A stretch of 64,000 nucleotides of DNA, taken from contig NZ_VIGC02000026.1 of assembly GCF_006569185.2 (NCBI RefSeq), positions 32,691 through 96,690 of the forward strand. Direction: 5' to 3'. Position 1 is the first letter of the stretch; every line of letters begins with the position of its first letter. This DNA is from Litorilinea aerophila. GTDB lineage: Bacteria > Chloroflexota > Anaerolineae > Caldilineales > Caldilineaceae. The notes under the pieces are model-generated. The model was not told the DNA's origin, searched no databases, and saw nothing but the letters and a program-made list of their open reading frames with translations. The position numbers and the translations under genes were made by a program. Shown one piece after another: positions 8,970-18,056 of this stretch.

Positions 8970-9424
8970 AAAGCGGTGCGGAAACCCTTTTGTAGTAGAG
9001 CCATCCGCGCTTTTAAAATGAATTTGCGGCGATTGTCCCATTGTGCTACAATTCGCCATGACTCCGGTATGGGGTCACACACAAACCCTTGTTTCCCAGT
9101 TTTCAGCGCCATTTTCAGTCCCCATCTGTTCCCGGTTGATCTCGGCAGAAGTGCCCGGTGATCCCTACGGTGCTCTCTACCGCAGGTAGCACTGTTTAAT
9201 GGCTACCGCCCTTCTGCCGTGGTTTGGTTGTTTAGAATCATTCCCGTTGGTAGATCCCTACATCGTCCCGCTTGCTCGTCTCGAAAGCTCCCCCCTGGGG
9301 ACGTGATGTGGGAAGCTGGCTGTTTCCCTCCCGCCACAAGGCGGTCGCTCAACACCAAAGCACCCGCCTCGATTCCACAACCGGTCTACGGTGGGTCATC
9401 CACAGGAGAAGCGAAGGAGAAGCT
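8970..9424. other. Leader region of the sugar ABC operon
   Basis: A 455-bp non-coding stretch. It contains one good promoter (9024-9052) and then a leader of about 365 nt before the first permease. No riboswitch fold that I recognise is visible, but the leader is long enough to hold regulation. Confidence 0.45.
9024..9052 (+). promoter_or_regulatory. Promoter of the sugar ABC operon
   Basis: TTGCGG at 9024-9029, a 17-bp spacer, and TACAAT at 9047-9052 preceded by TGTGC, an extended -10. The same TGTGCTA(C/T)AAT string occurs before the aminotransferase gene at 45.8 kb. Confidence 0.55.
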
Positions 9425-10393
9425 ATGGCCGTCGTCTCAACACAACTCCCGGCACAGAGACGCTCCCCAGGCCTGGTGGCACGCCTGGTCGGAGCTAAAT
9501 CGCCCCTGGAGACCAAGCAGGCATTGTGGGGGTACGTCTTTTTAATGCCCTGGCTCCTGGGGCTGACCATCTTTCTGGTAGGACCGATCTTGATTTCGGC
9601 CTATCTGAGTTTTACCGAATATGACGTACTCTCCTCTCCCCAATTCATCGGACTGGCCAACTATGCCCGGGCCTTTACCGGGGACAAACAATTCTGGCCA
9701 TCCCTGGGGCGCACCCTGTACTACTCCATCGTGGTGGTGCCGGTGGGGCTCATCGGCTCCCTGGCCCTGGCCATGCTGCTCAACCAGGGGATCAAGGGGA
9801 CCAATATTTTCCGAACCCTCTATTTCTTGCCCCACCTGACGCCGGCCGTGGCGCTGGCCGTGCTGTGGGTCTGGATCTTTCACCCCTCCCTGGGGCCGGT
9901 GAACACCATGCTGGGCTGGATCGGTATCGACGGCCCCGGCTGGTTGACCTCCAAGCAGTGGGCGCTGCCGGCTCTCATCATCATTACCATCTGGGCCGGG
10001 GTTGGAGGGAACACCATGCTCATCTTCCTGGCCGGCCTGCAGGGGGTGCCCAAAGAGCTGCTGGAAGCGGCCGAAATTGATGGAGCCGGAGCCTGGGCCC
10101 GCTTCCGCAACGTCACCCTCCCCATGATTTCGCCCACCATGCTTTTCAACCTGATCCTGGGCATCATCGGCGCCCTCAAGGTCTTCACCCTGGCCTTTGT
10201 GGCGACCAACGGCGGCCCTTCCTATGCCACCTGGTTCTACGCCCTCCACATCTACAACCAGGCGTTCCACTACTTCCGGATGGGATACGGCGCCGCCCTG
10301 GCCTGGATCTTCGTCGTGGTCCTGATGGCCTTCACCTACCTTCAGCTCCACCTGTCCCGTCGCTGGGTGTACTACGCAGGAGAGTCCGACTAA
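9425..10393 (+). CDS. Carbohydrate ABC transporter permease (MalF/UgpA-like)
   Basis: A 322-residue inner-membrane permease of the CUT1 sugar family. It has about six membrane helices, beginning at LWGYVFLMPWLLGLTIFLVG, and the EAA loop ELLEAAEIDGAGAWARFRNVTLP at ~215-235 that contacts the ATPase. The reading frame is open from 9272, but the ATG at 9425 has a GAAGGAG ribosome binding site and the family's normal N-terminus. Its stop overlaps the ATG of the next permease. No ATP-binding subunit is encoded nearby, so a shared MsiK-type ATPase elsewhere is likely. Confidence 0.9.
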   Translation: MAVVSTQLPAQRRSPGLVARLVGAKSPLETKQALWGYVFLMPWLLGLTIFLVGPILISAYLSFTEYDVLSSPQFIGLANYARAFTGDKQFWPSLGRTLYYSIVVVPVGLIGSLALAMLLNQGIKGTNIFRTLYFLPHLTPAVALAVLWVWIFHPSLGPVNTMLGWIGIDGPGWLTSKQWALPALIIITIWAGVGGNTMLIFLAGLQGVPKELLEAAEIDGAGAWARFRNVTLPMISPTMLFNLILGIIGALKVFTLAFVATNGGPSYATWFYALHIYNQAFHYFRMGYGAALAWIFVVVLMAFTYLQLHLSRRWVYYAGESD

Positions 10394-11298
10394 TGGCAAC
10401 CCAAAGCAACGCCCTCCGCGGCCTGAACCGGGCCCAGAGCACCGGTCGCAGCCGACGGGCCCCCTTCCGGGGCCGAGACGTAGCCCTGTTTGTGCTGGCC
10501 TGCGTCCTGTCGGTCATTTTCCTCTTTCCCTTTTTCTGGACGGTCATGAGTTCTCTGAAGAGCGTCCAGGAGCTGAACACCTTCCCACCCACCTGGATCC
10601 CCCAGGATCCCCAGTGGGTGAACTACCCCAAGGTGCTACAGCGGGTGCCCTTCCTGCGGTGGACCTATAACAGCCTGCTGGTGGTCTTTCTGGCCACCCT
10701 GGGGACGGTGTTGTCGGCCTCCATTGTGGCCTACTCCTTCGCCCGTTTTCGCTACCGGGGGCGGGATCTGATCTTCATGATCACCCTGGGCACCATGATG
10801 CTGCCGGCCCAGGTGACCCTCATCCCCCAGTACGTGCTCTTCCACAAGCTGGGCATGGTGAACACCCTCTACCCCCTGTGGTTGCCGGCATGGTTTGGCG
10901 GCGGCGCCTTCGCCATCTTCCTCATCCGGCAGTTTATCCTCTCCCTGCCCCGGGAACTGGACGAGGCGGCCCTGATCGATGGGGCAGGCTATTTCATGAT
11001 CTTCTGGCGCATCCTGCTGCCGCTCTGCAAACCGGTTCTGGCCACCATCACGGTGATCACCTTCATTGCGGTCTGGAACGACTTCGCCAATCCCCTGATC
11101 TACCTCCAGTTGCCGGAGAAGTTCACCCTGGCGGTGGGCCTGAACTACTTTAAGAACTTCCCCGAGATGGGCGGTGAACCTACCCAGCATCTGCTGATGG
11201 CAGCCTCGGTCATGATGACTGCGCCCATCATCGCCCTGTTCTTTGCCACCCAGCGCTACTTCGTCCAGGGCATTGTCCTGTCCGGCATCAAGGGCTGA
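10393..11298 (+). CDS. Carbohydrate ABC transporter permease (MalG/UgpE-like)
   Basis: A 301-residue second CUT1 permease. The N-terminal helix FVLACVLSVIFLFPFFW is followed by about five more. The EAA motif is ELDEAALIDGAGYFMIFWR at ~190-205. Its ATG overlaps the TAA of the preceding permease (TAATG), so the two are translationally coupled and pair as the heterodimeric channel. The protein ends with VLSGIKG, the usual family terminus. Confidence 0.9.
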   Translation: MATQSNALRGLNRAQSTGRSRRAPFRGRDVALFVLACVLSVIFLFPFFWTVMSSLKSVQELNTFPPTWIPQDPQWVNYPKVLQRVPFLRWTYNSLLVVFLATLGTVLSASIVAYSFARFRYRGRDLIFMITLGTMMLPAQVTLIPQYVLFHKLGMVNTLYPLWLPAWFGGGAFAIFLIRQFILSLPRELDEAALIDGAGYFMIFWRILLPLCKPVLATITVITFIAVWNDFANPLIYLQLPEKFTLAVGLNYFKNFPEMGGEPTQHLLMAASVMMTAPIIALFFATQRYFVQGIVLSGIKG

Positions 11299-11454
11299 TC
11301 CGGGCCCGGCGGGCCAGAAATCCTGGCGGTGCGCATCCCAGAACGCCGCAGAAGTCAGTCAACCTGTGGGAACAGCCCCCCCCTGTTCACCCAATCACAT
11401 TCGTTTTTTTCAGAAGTTCACAGAAAACAGGTTTCACAAGAAAGAGGAGGAACC

Positions 11455-12822
11455 ATGGAGAATCGCAAGTTAAGTCGCCGCAGCCTGCTGAAATGGATGG
11501 CCGCCGGCTCGGCTACGGCCGCCCTGGCTGCCTGTGCCCCGGCCGCGGCCCCAGCGGACAGCGGCAGCGGCCAGCAGCAGAGCGCCGAGTCCGCCGCGGC
11601 CCCAAGCAAGGACAAGGTGCAGATGAGTGTCGCCACCTTTGCGGCTGAGCTACACGACTGGCAGCGGGAGTTCTCCCGCCGCTGGGCCGAGGAGCACGCA
11701 GACCAGGTGGACCTCCAGATCGAAGAGGTGGTCTACAACGAGATGGCCAAGCTACAGCTGGCCCGCTCCGCCTCTGGCACCCTGTGGGACGTGGTCTTCA
11801 GCGGCATCAAGTGGTTCCCCTTCTCCGCCTCCAAGAACATGTTCCTGGTGCTGGACGACTTCCTGGCCAACCGGGAGGATGCCAACCTGGATGACTTCTT
11901 CTCCACAGCTTTAGCAGGCGGCTACCTGGACGGCAAGCTGTATGGCCTGCCCTACGAGATTCATCCGGGCAACCCGGCGCTGGTGGCCTTCAACGTGGAC
12001 ATGTTGGAGGAAAAGGGGCTGCCTCTGCCCACAGACGACTGGGATGTGAACCAGTACGCCGACCTGGTCGCCCAGGCCACCGATCCCGACAACAAGATCT
12101 ACGGCACCAACTATCTGCCGGGCAACTACTACGACTTCGAGTCCCTCTCCCGGGCCTACGGCACCGACATCATGGACCCGGAGCGGAAGCAGTTCTGGTT
12201 CAACACCGACGAGCTCAACCGGGCGGCGGCCCGCTGGATTGTGGACCTGCGCACCAAGCTCCATGCGGCGCCCTCCCGGGAGGATGCCCAGGGGCTGGAC
12301 TTCACGGCCGGCGTGCTGGCCACCGCCGTCACCGGCTCCTACAGTGTCAACGGCTGGGGGACCACCATCGGCGACAAGTTCCGTCACGATTGGGCCCTCT
12401 TCCCCAAGGGGCCGGATGGCAAGCGGGGCTACACCGCCTTCACCTCCAACTATTCCTGCTCGGCCCAGACCAAAGCGCCGGACCTGGCCGTGGATCTGCT
12501 CCTCTACCTTACCTCCACCGAGGCCGGCCTCTGGTCCGCCCTGGAGCAGGGCACAGGGCAGCCCAACGCCCGCCGCTCTGTGTGGGAGAACGAGGAGTTC
12601 CTCAGCAAGTCCCATCCCATCTTCCGCCGGATCCTGGACATGTACAACAACCCGGACATTCCTGGTCCGTTCCCCATGCCCTACAACCTGCGCTTCCAGG
12701 AACTGCAGGACAACTGGGCCAACACCTCGCCGGACCTGTTCTACGGCGATGTGGAGTATGAGGAGGGCATGCAGATGGTGCAGGAGGCCTGCCAGGAGAT
12801 CCTGGACCTGCCGCGTGCGTAA
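11455..12822 (+). CDS. Sugar ABC transporter substrate-binding lipoprotein
   Basis: A 455-residue extracellular binding protein of the MalE/UgpB group. It starts RKLSRRSLLKWMAAGSATAA with lipobox LAAC, a twin-arginine-like lipoprotein signal, followed by a low-complexity Ala/Ser/Gln linker. The ATG at 11455 has AAAGAGGAGG upstream, and an upstream open extension has no support. It follows its two permeases after 156 bp, the reverse of the usual order in which the binding protein is first. The ligand is unknown. Confidence 0.88.
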   Translation: MENRKLSRRSLLKWMAAGSATAALAACAPAAAPADSGSGQQQSAESAAAPSKDKVQMSVATFAAELHDWQREFSRRWAEEHADQVDLQIEEVVYNEMAKLQLARSASGTLWDVVFSGIKWFPFSASKNMFLVLDDFLANREDANLDDFFSTALAGGYLDGKLYGLPYEIHPGNPALVAFNVDMLEEKGLPLPTDDWDVNQYADLVAQATDPDNKIYGTNYLPGNYYDFESLSRAYGTDIMDPERKQFWFNTDELNRAAARWIVDLRTKLHAAPSREDAQGLDFTAGVLATAVTGSYSVNGWGTTIGDKFRHDWALFPKGPDGKRGYTAFTSNYSCSAQTKAPDLAVDLLLYLTSTEAGLWSALEQGTGQPNARRSVWENEEFLSKSHPIFRRILDMYNNPDIPGPFPMPYNLRFQELQDNWANTSPDLFYGDVEYEEGMQMVQEACQEILDLPRA

Positions 12823-12853
12823 GAACGTTCGCTTGGCATAAAGGGTAAAAGCA

Positions 12854-12884
12854 AAGGGGGCACGGCCAACGGCCATGCCCCCTT
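12854..12884. terminator. Bidirectional hairpin terminator
   Basis: AAGGGGGCACGGCC pairs with GGCCATGCCCCCTT across an AAC loop, with one mismatch. It lies between the converging binding-protein gene (plus) and LysE gene (minus). Confidence 0.7.
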
Positions 12885-12925
12885 ATGCTTGTATGCTTGC
12901 CCGAACAGATCGAACCAACAGGCGG

Positions 12926-13546
12926 TCAGGCAGCCAACGCCCCCACGGCCTGATACACCTGACTGCCCCCGATGGCGACCATGGCAAGGGCAGCCACCGC
13001 CAGCAACAGCCGGGTGACCTGGGGATTCAGCCGGCCGGCAGACGAAAAGAGAAGGATCAGGGCAAACAGGCCGCCGATGAAGACCACATAAAACCCCAGC
13101 ACAAAGCTCAGCCCGACGCCCACCGCCTGTTGAAGCCCCTGCATCATGATGGGGCCGGCCACCAGCCCCCAAAAAAGGTAGGGATTCGGGTTCAGAAAGT
13201 TGACAATCACCGCCTGCAGCAGGTTCTCACGGACAACCTGCTCGGCCGGTTGAAACTGGGGCGCTGCCCGCCGCAGGGAGAGCAGCAGACGGGCAGCCAG
13301 GTAGAGGAGGAAGAGCCCCCCACCCAGACGCAGCAGGTGGAGGAACCAGGCAGGCGTCTGGGTCAGGACCAGGAGCACCGCTGCAATGATGGGGCCATCC
13401 GTGATCAAAGGGGCGAAGATAGCCGGCAGGGTACGCCGGAAGCCATGTTGCAACGCCTGGGCAATGACGTACAGTTTAAACGGGCTGGGCGTCAGCACCG
13501 TGGGCAACGCCAGGGCCGCCCCCTGCAAAAAATAGAGAACCATCAT
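12926..13546 (-). CDS. LysE family amino-acid exporter
   Basis: A 206-residue membrane protein with about six hydrophobic segments. The N-terminus ALALPTVLTPSPFKLYVI and the internal VIVNFLNPNPYLFWGLVAGP match the LysE/RhtB family, in which the N-x-NP segment is conserved. It exports an amino acid or analogue across the inner membrane. Two adjacent ATGs (13546, 13543) could serve as start. It closes the long minus-strand run that includes a D-amino-acid-type PLP enzyme and a dipeptidase, so export of a surplus amino acid from that catabolism is plausible but inferred. Confidence 0.82.
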   Translation of the reverse strand: MMVLYFLQGAALALPTVLTPSPFKLYVIAQALQHGFRRTLPAIFAPLITDGPIIAAVLLVLTQTPAWFLHLLRLGGGLFLLYLAARLLLSLRRAAPQFQPAEQVVRENLLQAVIVNFLNPNPYLFWGLVAGPIMMQGLQQAVGVGLSFVLGFYVVFIGGLFALILLFSSAGRLNPQVTRLLLAVAALAMVAIGGSQVYQAVGALAA

Positions 13547-13572
13547 CGCTTTCTACCCTCTTCAAGTTTTCC

Positions 13573-14664
13573 TCAGCGCAGTTGTCCACGCCCCTGGATG
13601 TTCCACACCACCTCCACCGTCCCGTCCCGAATGCCATAGAGACGGTCGTGGAGGCAGACGGTGGCATCGCCGTAGCCCACCACCATGTCGAAGGCCTCCC
13701 CCACCTGCCAGCCCTCCTCAGCAGCAGGCAAGGTGATGATGCCATGCTCGGCCGACAACAGAAAACGCGCCACGGCAAAGGGCAGCGGCTGCGGAGGCGG
13801 ATACCCCCGGGGGGCGGTCTTAAAGCCGGCATCGCAGATGATCCGATCCGGGGCCGGCCGGCTGGTCACGGTGGTGCGGATGAACAGGGCCGGCTCCAGG
13901 GAGATCCCCCACGCCTGGTACGACTGGTCACAGAAGATGGCGCCGCCCGCCTGAATCTCCGTGACACCCGGCAGGAACGGGGTGATCTGATAGGTGCCGC
14001 TGCCGCCCGCGCTGACCACCTCCACGGGGATGCCGTGCTCCCTACACAGGGCCACGCTCTCCATCAGCAGCCCGATACTTCGCTCCACACATCGGCGCCT
14101 CTCCGCCGGGTCCTCCACAGCCAGGGCGTGGCCCTCCCACGTCATCAGGCCCAGAAAGCGCACACCCGGTGTCTCCAGGATGTGGCGGGCCAGGGCCCGG
14201 GTAGGTTCCCCCGGCTGGGTCCCCGCCCGGTGCATGCCCGTGTCCACCTCCACCAGCAGCCCCACCTCCACCCCAGCCGCCCGGGCGGCCGCGGCGATGG
14301 CCGCCACATTGCCGGCGTTGTCCACCGCCACCTTCACATCGGCGTGGCGCTGCAGATGTACCAGCCGGGCGATCTTCTGGGGCGTGACCACCTGGTTGGC
14401 CACCAGGATGTCCCGGATGCCGGCGGCCGCCATCACCTCGGCTTCACCCAGTTTGGCACAGGTGATGCCGATGGCCCCCGCCGCCAGCAGTTTATGGGCG
14501 ATGGCCGGCACCTTAATGCCCTTGGTATGGGGGCGCCATTTCACCCCAGCCGCCTGGAAATGGCGGGCCAGCGCGGCAATGTTCCGCTCCAGGCGGTCCA
14601 GATCGACCCACAACACCGGCGTATCCAGCTCCGCCTTCCGCAGCCCCACTTCCACTTGCACCAT
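13573..14664 (-). CDS. DSD1-family PLP enzyme (D-threonine aldolase / D-serine dehydratase-like)
   Basis: A 363-residue fold-type III PLP enzyme. The N-terminus ELDTPVLWVDLDRLERNI and the Schiff-base segment WRPHTKGIK (Lys near 50) are those of the alanine-racemase-like DSD1 family. The C-terminal SAEHG and VGYGDATVCLHDRLYG contain the usual metal ligands (His and Cys). Known members cleave D-threonine or related 3-hydroxy D-amino acids, or dehydrate D-serine; the exact substrate is not determined. The start has a GAGC-type weak ribosome site 9-12 nt upstream. Confidence 0.85.
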   Translation of the reverse strand: MVQVEVGLRKAELDTPVLWVDLDRLERNIAALARHFQAAGVKWRPHTKGIKVPAIAHKLLAAGAIGITCAKLGEAEVMAAAGIRDILVANQVVTPQKIARLVHLQRHADVKVAVDNAGNVAAIAAAARAAGVEVGLLVEVDTGMHRAGTQPGEPTRALARHILETPGVRFLGLMTWEGHALAVEDPAERRRCVERSIGLLMESVALCREHGIPVEVVSAGGSGTYQITPFLPGVTEIQAGGAIFCDQSYQAWGISLEPALFIRTTVTSRPAPDRIICDAGFKTAPRGYPPPQPLPFAVARFLLSAEHGIITLPAAEEGWQVGEAFDMVVGYGDATVCLHDRLYGIRDGTVEVVWNIQGRGQLR

Positions 14665-14734
14665 GCTCGGCTCCTTTTTCTATTAGGGGAATTGGGTGAT
14701 TAGGTTACCAGGGGATTAGGGAATTGGGTGACTG

Positions 14735-14767
14735 GATGATTGGACGAGGTGTCATCCCCCAATCATC
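14735..14767. terminator. Hairpin after the PHP gene, within ATTGGGTGATTAGG repeats
   Basis: GATGATTGG (14735-14743) pairs with CCAATCATC (14759-14767). It lies in a 115-bp gap made of degenerate copies of GGGAATTGGGTGATTAGG. The same sequence family forms the strong hairpin at 53051-53103. Confidence 0.45.
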
Positions 14768-14782
14768 TAATCCCCCCAGTCA

Positions 14783-15691
14783 CTACCCTTCCAGCCAGAT
14801 GGGGTTGGTCCACGCGCGACCGCCGTGGGCATCCCGCACGGTGATTCGACAGTAGGGGCTGTTGAAGTTGGCCAGGCTCAGGGTGGCTTCCATCAGGCCC
14901 GGCTGCGCGGCCGAAACCGAGGCCGCCCCCTTGCCGGTGACGAAGATGCGCTCCGCCGGCGAGCAGCGGACGTAGACCTCCTGGCCGGGGACAACCCGAA
15001 CATCGAAGATCTGGGGCCCGGTGCTGGAGTAGAAATGGCCGGCCTTCAGCGCCGCCAACAGCGCCTCCGGCGTCAGGTCTTCACTTTTGACGTAGACCCA
15101 GCCCCGGGCGAAATCGTGGCGCTGGCGCACGCCGTGGAAATCATCTGCGGCGTAGACGAAGTAGCGATGCCCCCGGCTCAGGAGTACGTCGGTGATGTGC
15201 CAGCTGTCGGCCCGGTCGTTGTGGTCCACAGCCACCCCGTTGAAGACCTCGATGGCGTGGATGGGCCCCAGGGCCAGGATGTCGGCCTCGGTCAAGGTAT
15301 ACCACTGGGGATGGGCCGCGGCCACGAAGGCCCCGGCCGCCAGGGCCCGCTGGGCCAACTCAGGCCCGCTCTCCTCCTCCGGCGTGGCGGCAAAATCCAG
15401 GGGCAGGCCCACAGCCAGGATGTGCCAGAGCCCGCCCAGTTCGGTGCTACCGCTGTGCAGCTCGGCCCCCAGCAGAGTGGTGAAGTCGTCGGTGCGGTAG
15501 GGACGGGTATCCACCAGGGGGAACTCGTAACGGGCCATGAAATGGTCGGTCAGGGCGATAAAGTGGTAACCGTTTTCCCGATACAACTGGCAGACGGCTT
15601 CCGGCGTCAGTCCGCCGTCGGACCGGGTGGAATGGGTGTGAAGGTTGCCGCGCCAGAAGCGGCCGGGCAGGTGAAACGGTAAATGCTCCAT
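14783..15691 (-). CDS. PHP-domain metal-dependent phosphoesterase
   Basis: A 302-residue protein. The PHP motif NLHTHSTRSDG is near residue 15, with IALTDHF near 45 and VAAAHPQWY near 125. The end has a region resembling the C-terminal beta domain of CehA/McbA-like PHP hydrolases. The reading frame extends to 15901, but the ATG at 15691 is preceded by AAAGGA and begins at the domain. Family members hydrolyse phosphoesters or carbamates; substrate unknown. Next gene upstream on the same strand is an M19 dipeptidase, 40 bp away. Confidence 0.82.
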   Translation of the reverse strand: MEHLPFHLPGRFWRGNLHTHSTRSDGGLTPEAVCQLYRENGYHFIALTDHFMARYEFPLVDTRPYRTDDFTTLLGAELHSGSTELGGLWHILAVGLPLDFAATPEEESGPELAQRALAAGAFVAAAHPQWYTLTEADILALGPIHAIEVFNGVAVDHNDRADSWHITDVLLSRGHRYFVYAADDFHGVRQRHDFARGWVYVKSEDLTPEALLAALKAGHFYSSTGPQIFDVRVVPGQEVYVRCSPAERIFVTGKGAASVSAAQPGLMEATLSLANFNSPYCRITVRDAHGGRAWTNPIWLEG

Positions 15692-15731
15692 GGTTGTCCT
15701 TTCTGAGCGATTACAGCCTATGATGGCCTGT

Positions 15732-16829
15732 TTACGCTGTTGTGTACGAATGGCTCCACGCCTGGCGGAAGAGGCGCAGCCAGTTGCCGTGGAGAATGGC
15801 CCGGATGTCATCGTCGCTGTAGCCCCGATCGGCCAGCAGACCGGTGAGCTTTTGGAGGTCGGCGATGGTATCCAGGTCGCTGGGCGACTGCTCCCGGCCA
15901 TAGCCGCCGTCCAGATCGGTGCCGATGGCCGCGTGGCGGCTGTTCCCCGCCAGCTGGCAAATGTGGTCGATGTGATCCACCACTGTTGCCATGGTGACGT
16001 CTTCGTTGCTGGTCACGTTGTTGATCCAGCCAGGCTTCAGCATCCAGGCGTCAAAGGCCGCACCGATGACCCCGTCCCGCTGGAAGATGGCCTGGAGCTG
16101 TTCGTCGCTGAACTGCCGCTGGTGGGGCACCAGCGCGCGGCAGTTGTTGTGGCTGGCCAGCACCAGCCCGTCGTAGTGCTCCAGGGCCTGCCAGAAGGCC
16201 TGGTCGGAACAGTGGGTCAGATCCAGGAGGATGCCCAGGCGCGCCATCTCCCGGAGCAGGGGAACGCCCAGCTCGGTCAGGCCCAGCTCTGTGCCGGTGC
16301 CACCACAGTAGCGGCCCGGGCCGTAGTGGGTGGGGCCCAGCAGGCGCAGGCCGGCCTGCCACCACGCCTCCAGCTGTTCTGGATGGAGGATGGGGTCGGC
16401 TCCCTCCATGCTGATGATGAAACCCAGGGGCGGCGTCTGGTCCGTCTCCTCGGGGTGGGCGGCGTCCCAGGCCTGCCATTCGGCCACATGGCGTTCCAGC
16501 CCCTCCAGGTCGGTGATGATGCGGGCATGTCCTTCCTGTTCCAGCGCCCGGTAGTAGGCCAGCTGGCCGTGGGCCATGCCGTAGGCCTGGGTGGGGGAGT
16601 CGTAGTCGATGTGGGGGGCGGGGCGGCCGGTGGAGCGGGCGATGAGGGTGGCGACGCTGAGGAAGATGCGCCCCCGCCGCATCTCCGGGAAGGCGACCGT
16701 CCCCTGGGCGCGCCCCTTGCCCGGCACCCGCTGCTCCGTGGTGCGGATGGTGTAGACCGAGCGGAGGAGATCCCGGTTCCAGTTCAGGGCGTTCATGGAC
16801 AGATCCAAATGGGCGTCGATAATCAACAT
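15732..16829 (-). CDS. Membrane-dipeptidase family protein (peptidase M19)
   Basis: A 365-residue zinc dipeptidase of the renal dipeptidase family. It has IIDAHLDLSMNAL (His-x-Asp metal ligands) at the start, FIISMEGADP near 140, LLDLTHCSDQAFW near 220, LVLASHNNCRAL near 245, and AAIGTDLDGGYG near 310. These are the family's metal and substrate positions. It hydrolyses dipeptides, often those with a C-terminal D-residue. The start at 16829 has AAGGAGG; an upstream start at 16856 would include that site. Adjacent genes for a D-amino-acid-type enzyme and an exporter fit a peptide catabolic role. Confidence 0.87.
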   Translation of the reverse strand: MLIIDAHLDLSMNALNWNRDLLRSVYTIRTTEQRVPGKGRAQGTVAFPEMRRGRIFLSVATLIARSTGRPAPHIDYDSPTQAYGMAHGQLAYYRALEQEGHARIITDLEGLERHVAEWQAWDAAHPEETDQTPPLGFIISMEGADPILHPEQLEAWWQAGLRLLGPTHYGPGRYCGGTGTELGLTELGVPLLREMARLGILLDLTHCSDQAFWQALEHYDGLVLASHNNCRALVPHQRQFSDEQLQAIFQRDGVIGAAFDAWMLKPGWINNVTSNEDVTMATVVDHIDHICQLAGNSRHAAIGTDLDGGYGREQSPSDLDTIADLQKLTGLLADRGYSDDDIRAILHGNWLRLFRQAWSHSYTTA

Positions 16830-16844
16830 GGTTGGTTCCTCCTT

Positions 16845-16870
16845 TTGAATGTACAAATTGAATGTACAAA
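16845..16870. promoter_or_regulatory. Tandem 13-bp repeat upstream of the M19 gene
   Basis: TTGAATGTACAAA is repeated perfectly back-to-back (16845-16857, 16858-16870), each copy with a TGTACA palindrome core. The position just ahead of the ribosome site suggests a regulator binding site, which is inference. Confidence 0.4.
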
Positions 16871-16885
16871 AATCCCCGTTCTTCT

Positions 16886-16905
16886 GTCACGCAAGGATGC
16901 GTGAC
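16886..16905. repeat. REP-like hairpin GTCACGCA-AGGA-TGCGTGAC
   Basis: A perfect 8-bp stem with a 4-nt loop between the endonuclease-like gene and the M19 gene. It resembles the other short palindromes of the window in size and setting and could act as a terminator. Confidence 0.5.
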
Positions 16906-16962
16906 CTACGCAACTGCGCACCAGGCCGAAGGTCAGGAGTCCATCCTATCCAGGGCAGGCCG

Positions 16963-18024
16963 TCAATAGCGCAGAACAGCCGTCACCGGCAGGTGATCCG
17001 AGGCGCCCCGGCGGGTGCGCCGGTTGAAGGGCCGGGGCCGGCCGCTGCGGGTGGCCACCAGCGGGTGCCGGAAGATCTGGACGCTCTCCCGATCCAGGGT
17101 GAGGCCCCGGCCGGAGACCAGCCCCCGGCTGGCCACGATCTGGTCCAGGATCTGGTACCGGTTGGGGAATTTCTCACCTGTGGAGAGGGAGTCCAGGAAA
17201 AAGGTGCCCGTGTTGGGCTGGTGCAAAAATTTCCACATGGCGTTGTAGAGGAAAACATCCTGGGCCCGGTAGTCGGCCGTCTCCCGGCGAAAGTTGTCGA
17301 TGTCATTGGTGGGCCCGATGACCCGATCCAGCTCGCTGGAGGCCCGCAGGTGGTCGATGACGCTGCGATCCGCCGGCTCATCGTTGAAATCCCCCACCAC
17401 CATGACCTTGTTCTCCCAGCGGGCCCGCACGGTGGCCAGATCATTGGCCGCCCGCAGGCGCTCGTACTCCTCGGGGCTCACCTTGACGTGCTCTTCCACC
17501 AGCAGGGCGATGTGCTCCGCCACGGCAATGCGCAGGGGCTCGCTGCGGTAGCGCCCCAGGCGGCGGGATGGCCAGTGGCTGGCGATAAGCACCAGCCGTT
17601 CCCCGGTGGCGTTGATCTCAAACTCCACCTCGAAGACGTCCCGGGTGCGATAGCGGAGGTGAACCAGGTGAGAGCGCATGGCCAGGAGGCTCAGCTTACG
17701 CCGGTCGTAGGCCACGGCCACGTCAATCCCCCGCAGATCCCGGGTGCCGCTGGGATCCCGGGCCACGGTCAGGTGCGCATTGCCCATGGCCTCAACCAGG
17801 GCAGCCAGCAGATCATCCTTTTCAATTTCTGCCACAGCCAGCAATTCCGGACCGGCGCCGTTGTGGGTGGCGTTCAGCCCCGCGGCCAGGTTGGCCATCT
17901 TGGCCCGGAATACCTGAGGGGTCCAGCCGTGGGCAGCGGTGAACTGGAAATCCCGGGAAATGGGATCGTCGTCCGTGTCGAAGAAGTTCTCCAGATTCCA
18001 CCAGACAAAGCGAATGGTTCCCAT
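16963..18024 (-). CDS. Endonuclease/exonuclease/phosphatase family protein
   Basis: A 353-residue protein of the DNase I-like fold. It has FVWWNLENFFDTDDDP at the N-terminus (metal-binding Asn/Glu), AVAYDRRKL near 130, VVGDFNDEPADRSV near 215 (catalytic GDFN), and RGASDHLPVTAV at the end (catalytic SDH). It cleaves a phosphodiester or phosphomonoester bond; substrate unknown. An in-frame TTG at 18060 overlaps the stop of the PPOX gene (TTGA) and would add 12 residues. I prefer the ATG at 18024 because the fold starts there, but neither start has a strong ribosome site. Confidence 0.82.
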   Translation of the reverse strand: MGTIRFVWWNLENFFDTDDDPISRDFQFTAAHGWTPQVFRAKMANLAAGLNATHNGAGPELLAVAEIEKDDLLAALVEAMGNAHLTVARDPSGTRDLRGIDVAVAYDRRKLSLLAMRSHLVHLRYRTRDVFEVEFEINATGERLVLIASHWPSRRLGRYRSEPLRIAVAEHIALLVEEHVKVSPEEYERLRAANDLATVRARWENKVMVVGDFNDEPADRSVIDHLRASSELDRVIGPTNDIDNFRRETADYRAQDVFLYNAMWKFLHQPNTGTFFLDSLSTGEKFPNRYQILDQIVASRGLVSGRGLTLDRESVQIFRHPLVATRSGRPRPFNRRTRRGASDHLPVTAVLRY

Positions 18025-18056
18025 GAGAGGTAAGCCCTGCTCGTGTTCAGCTATGC

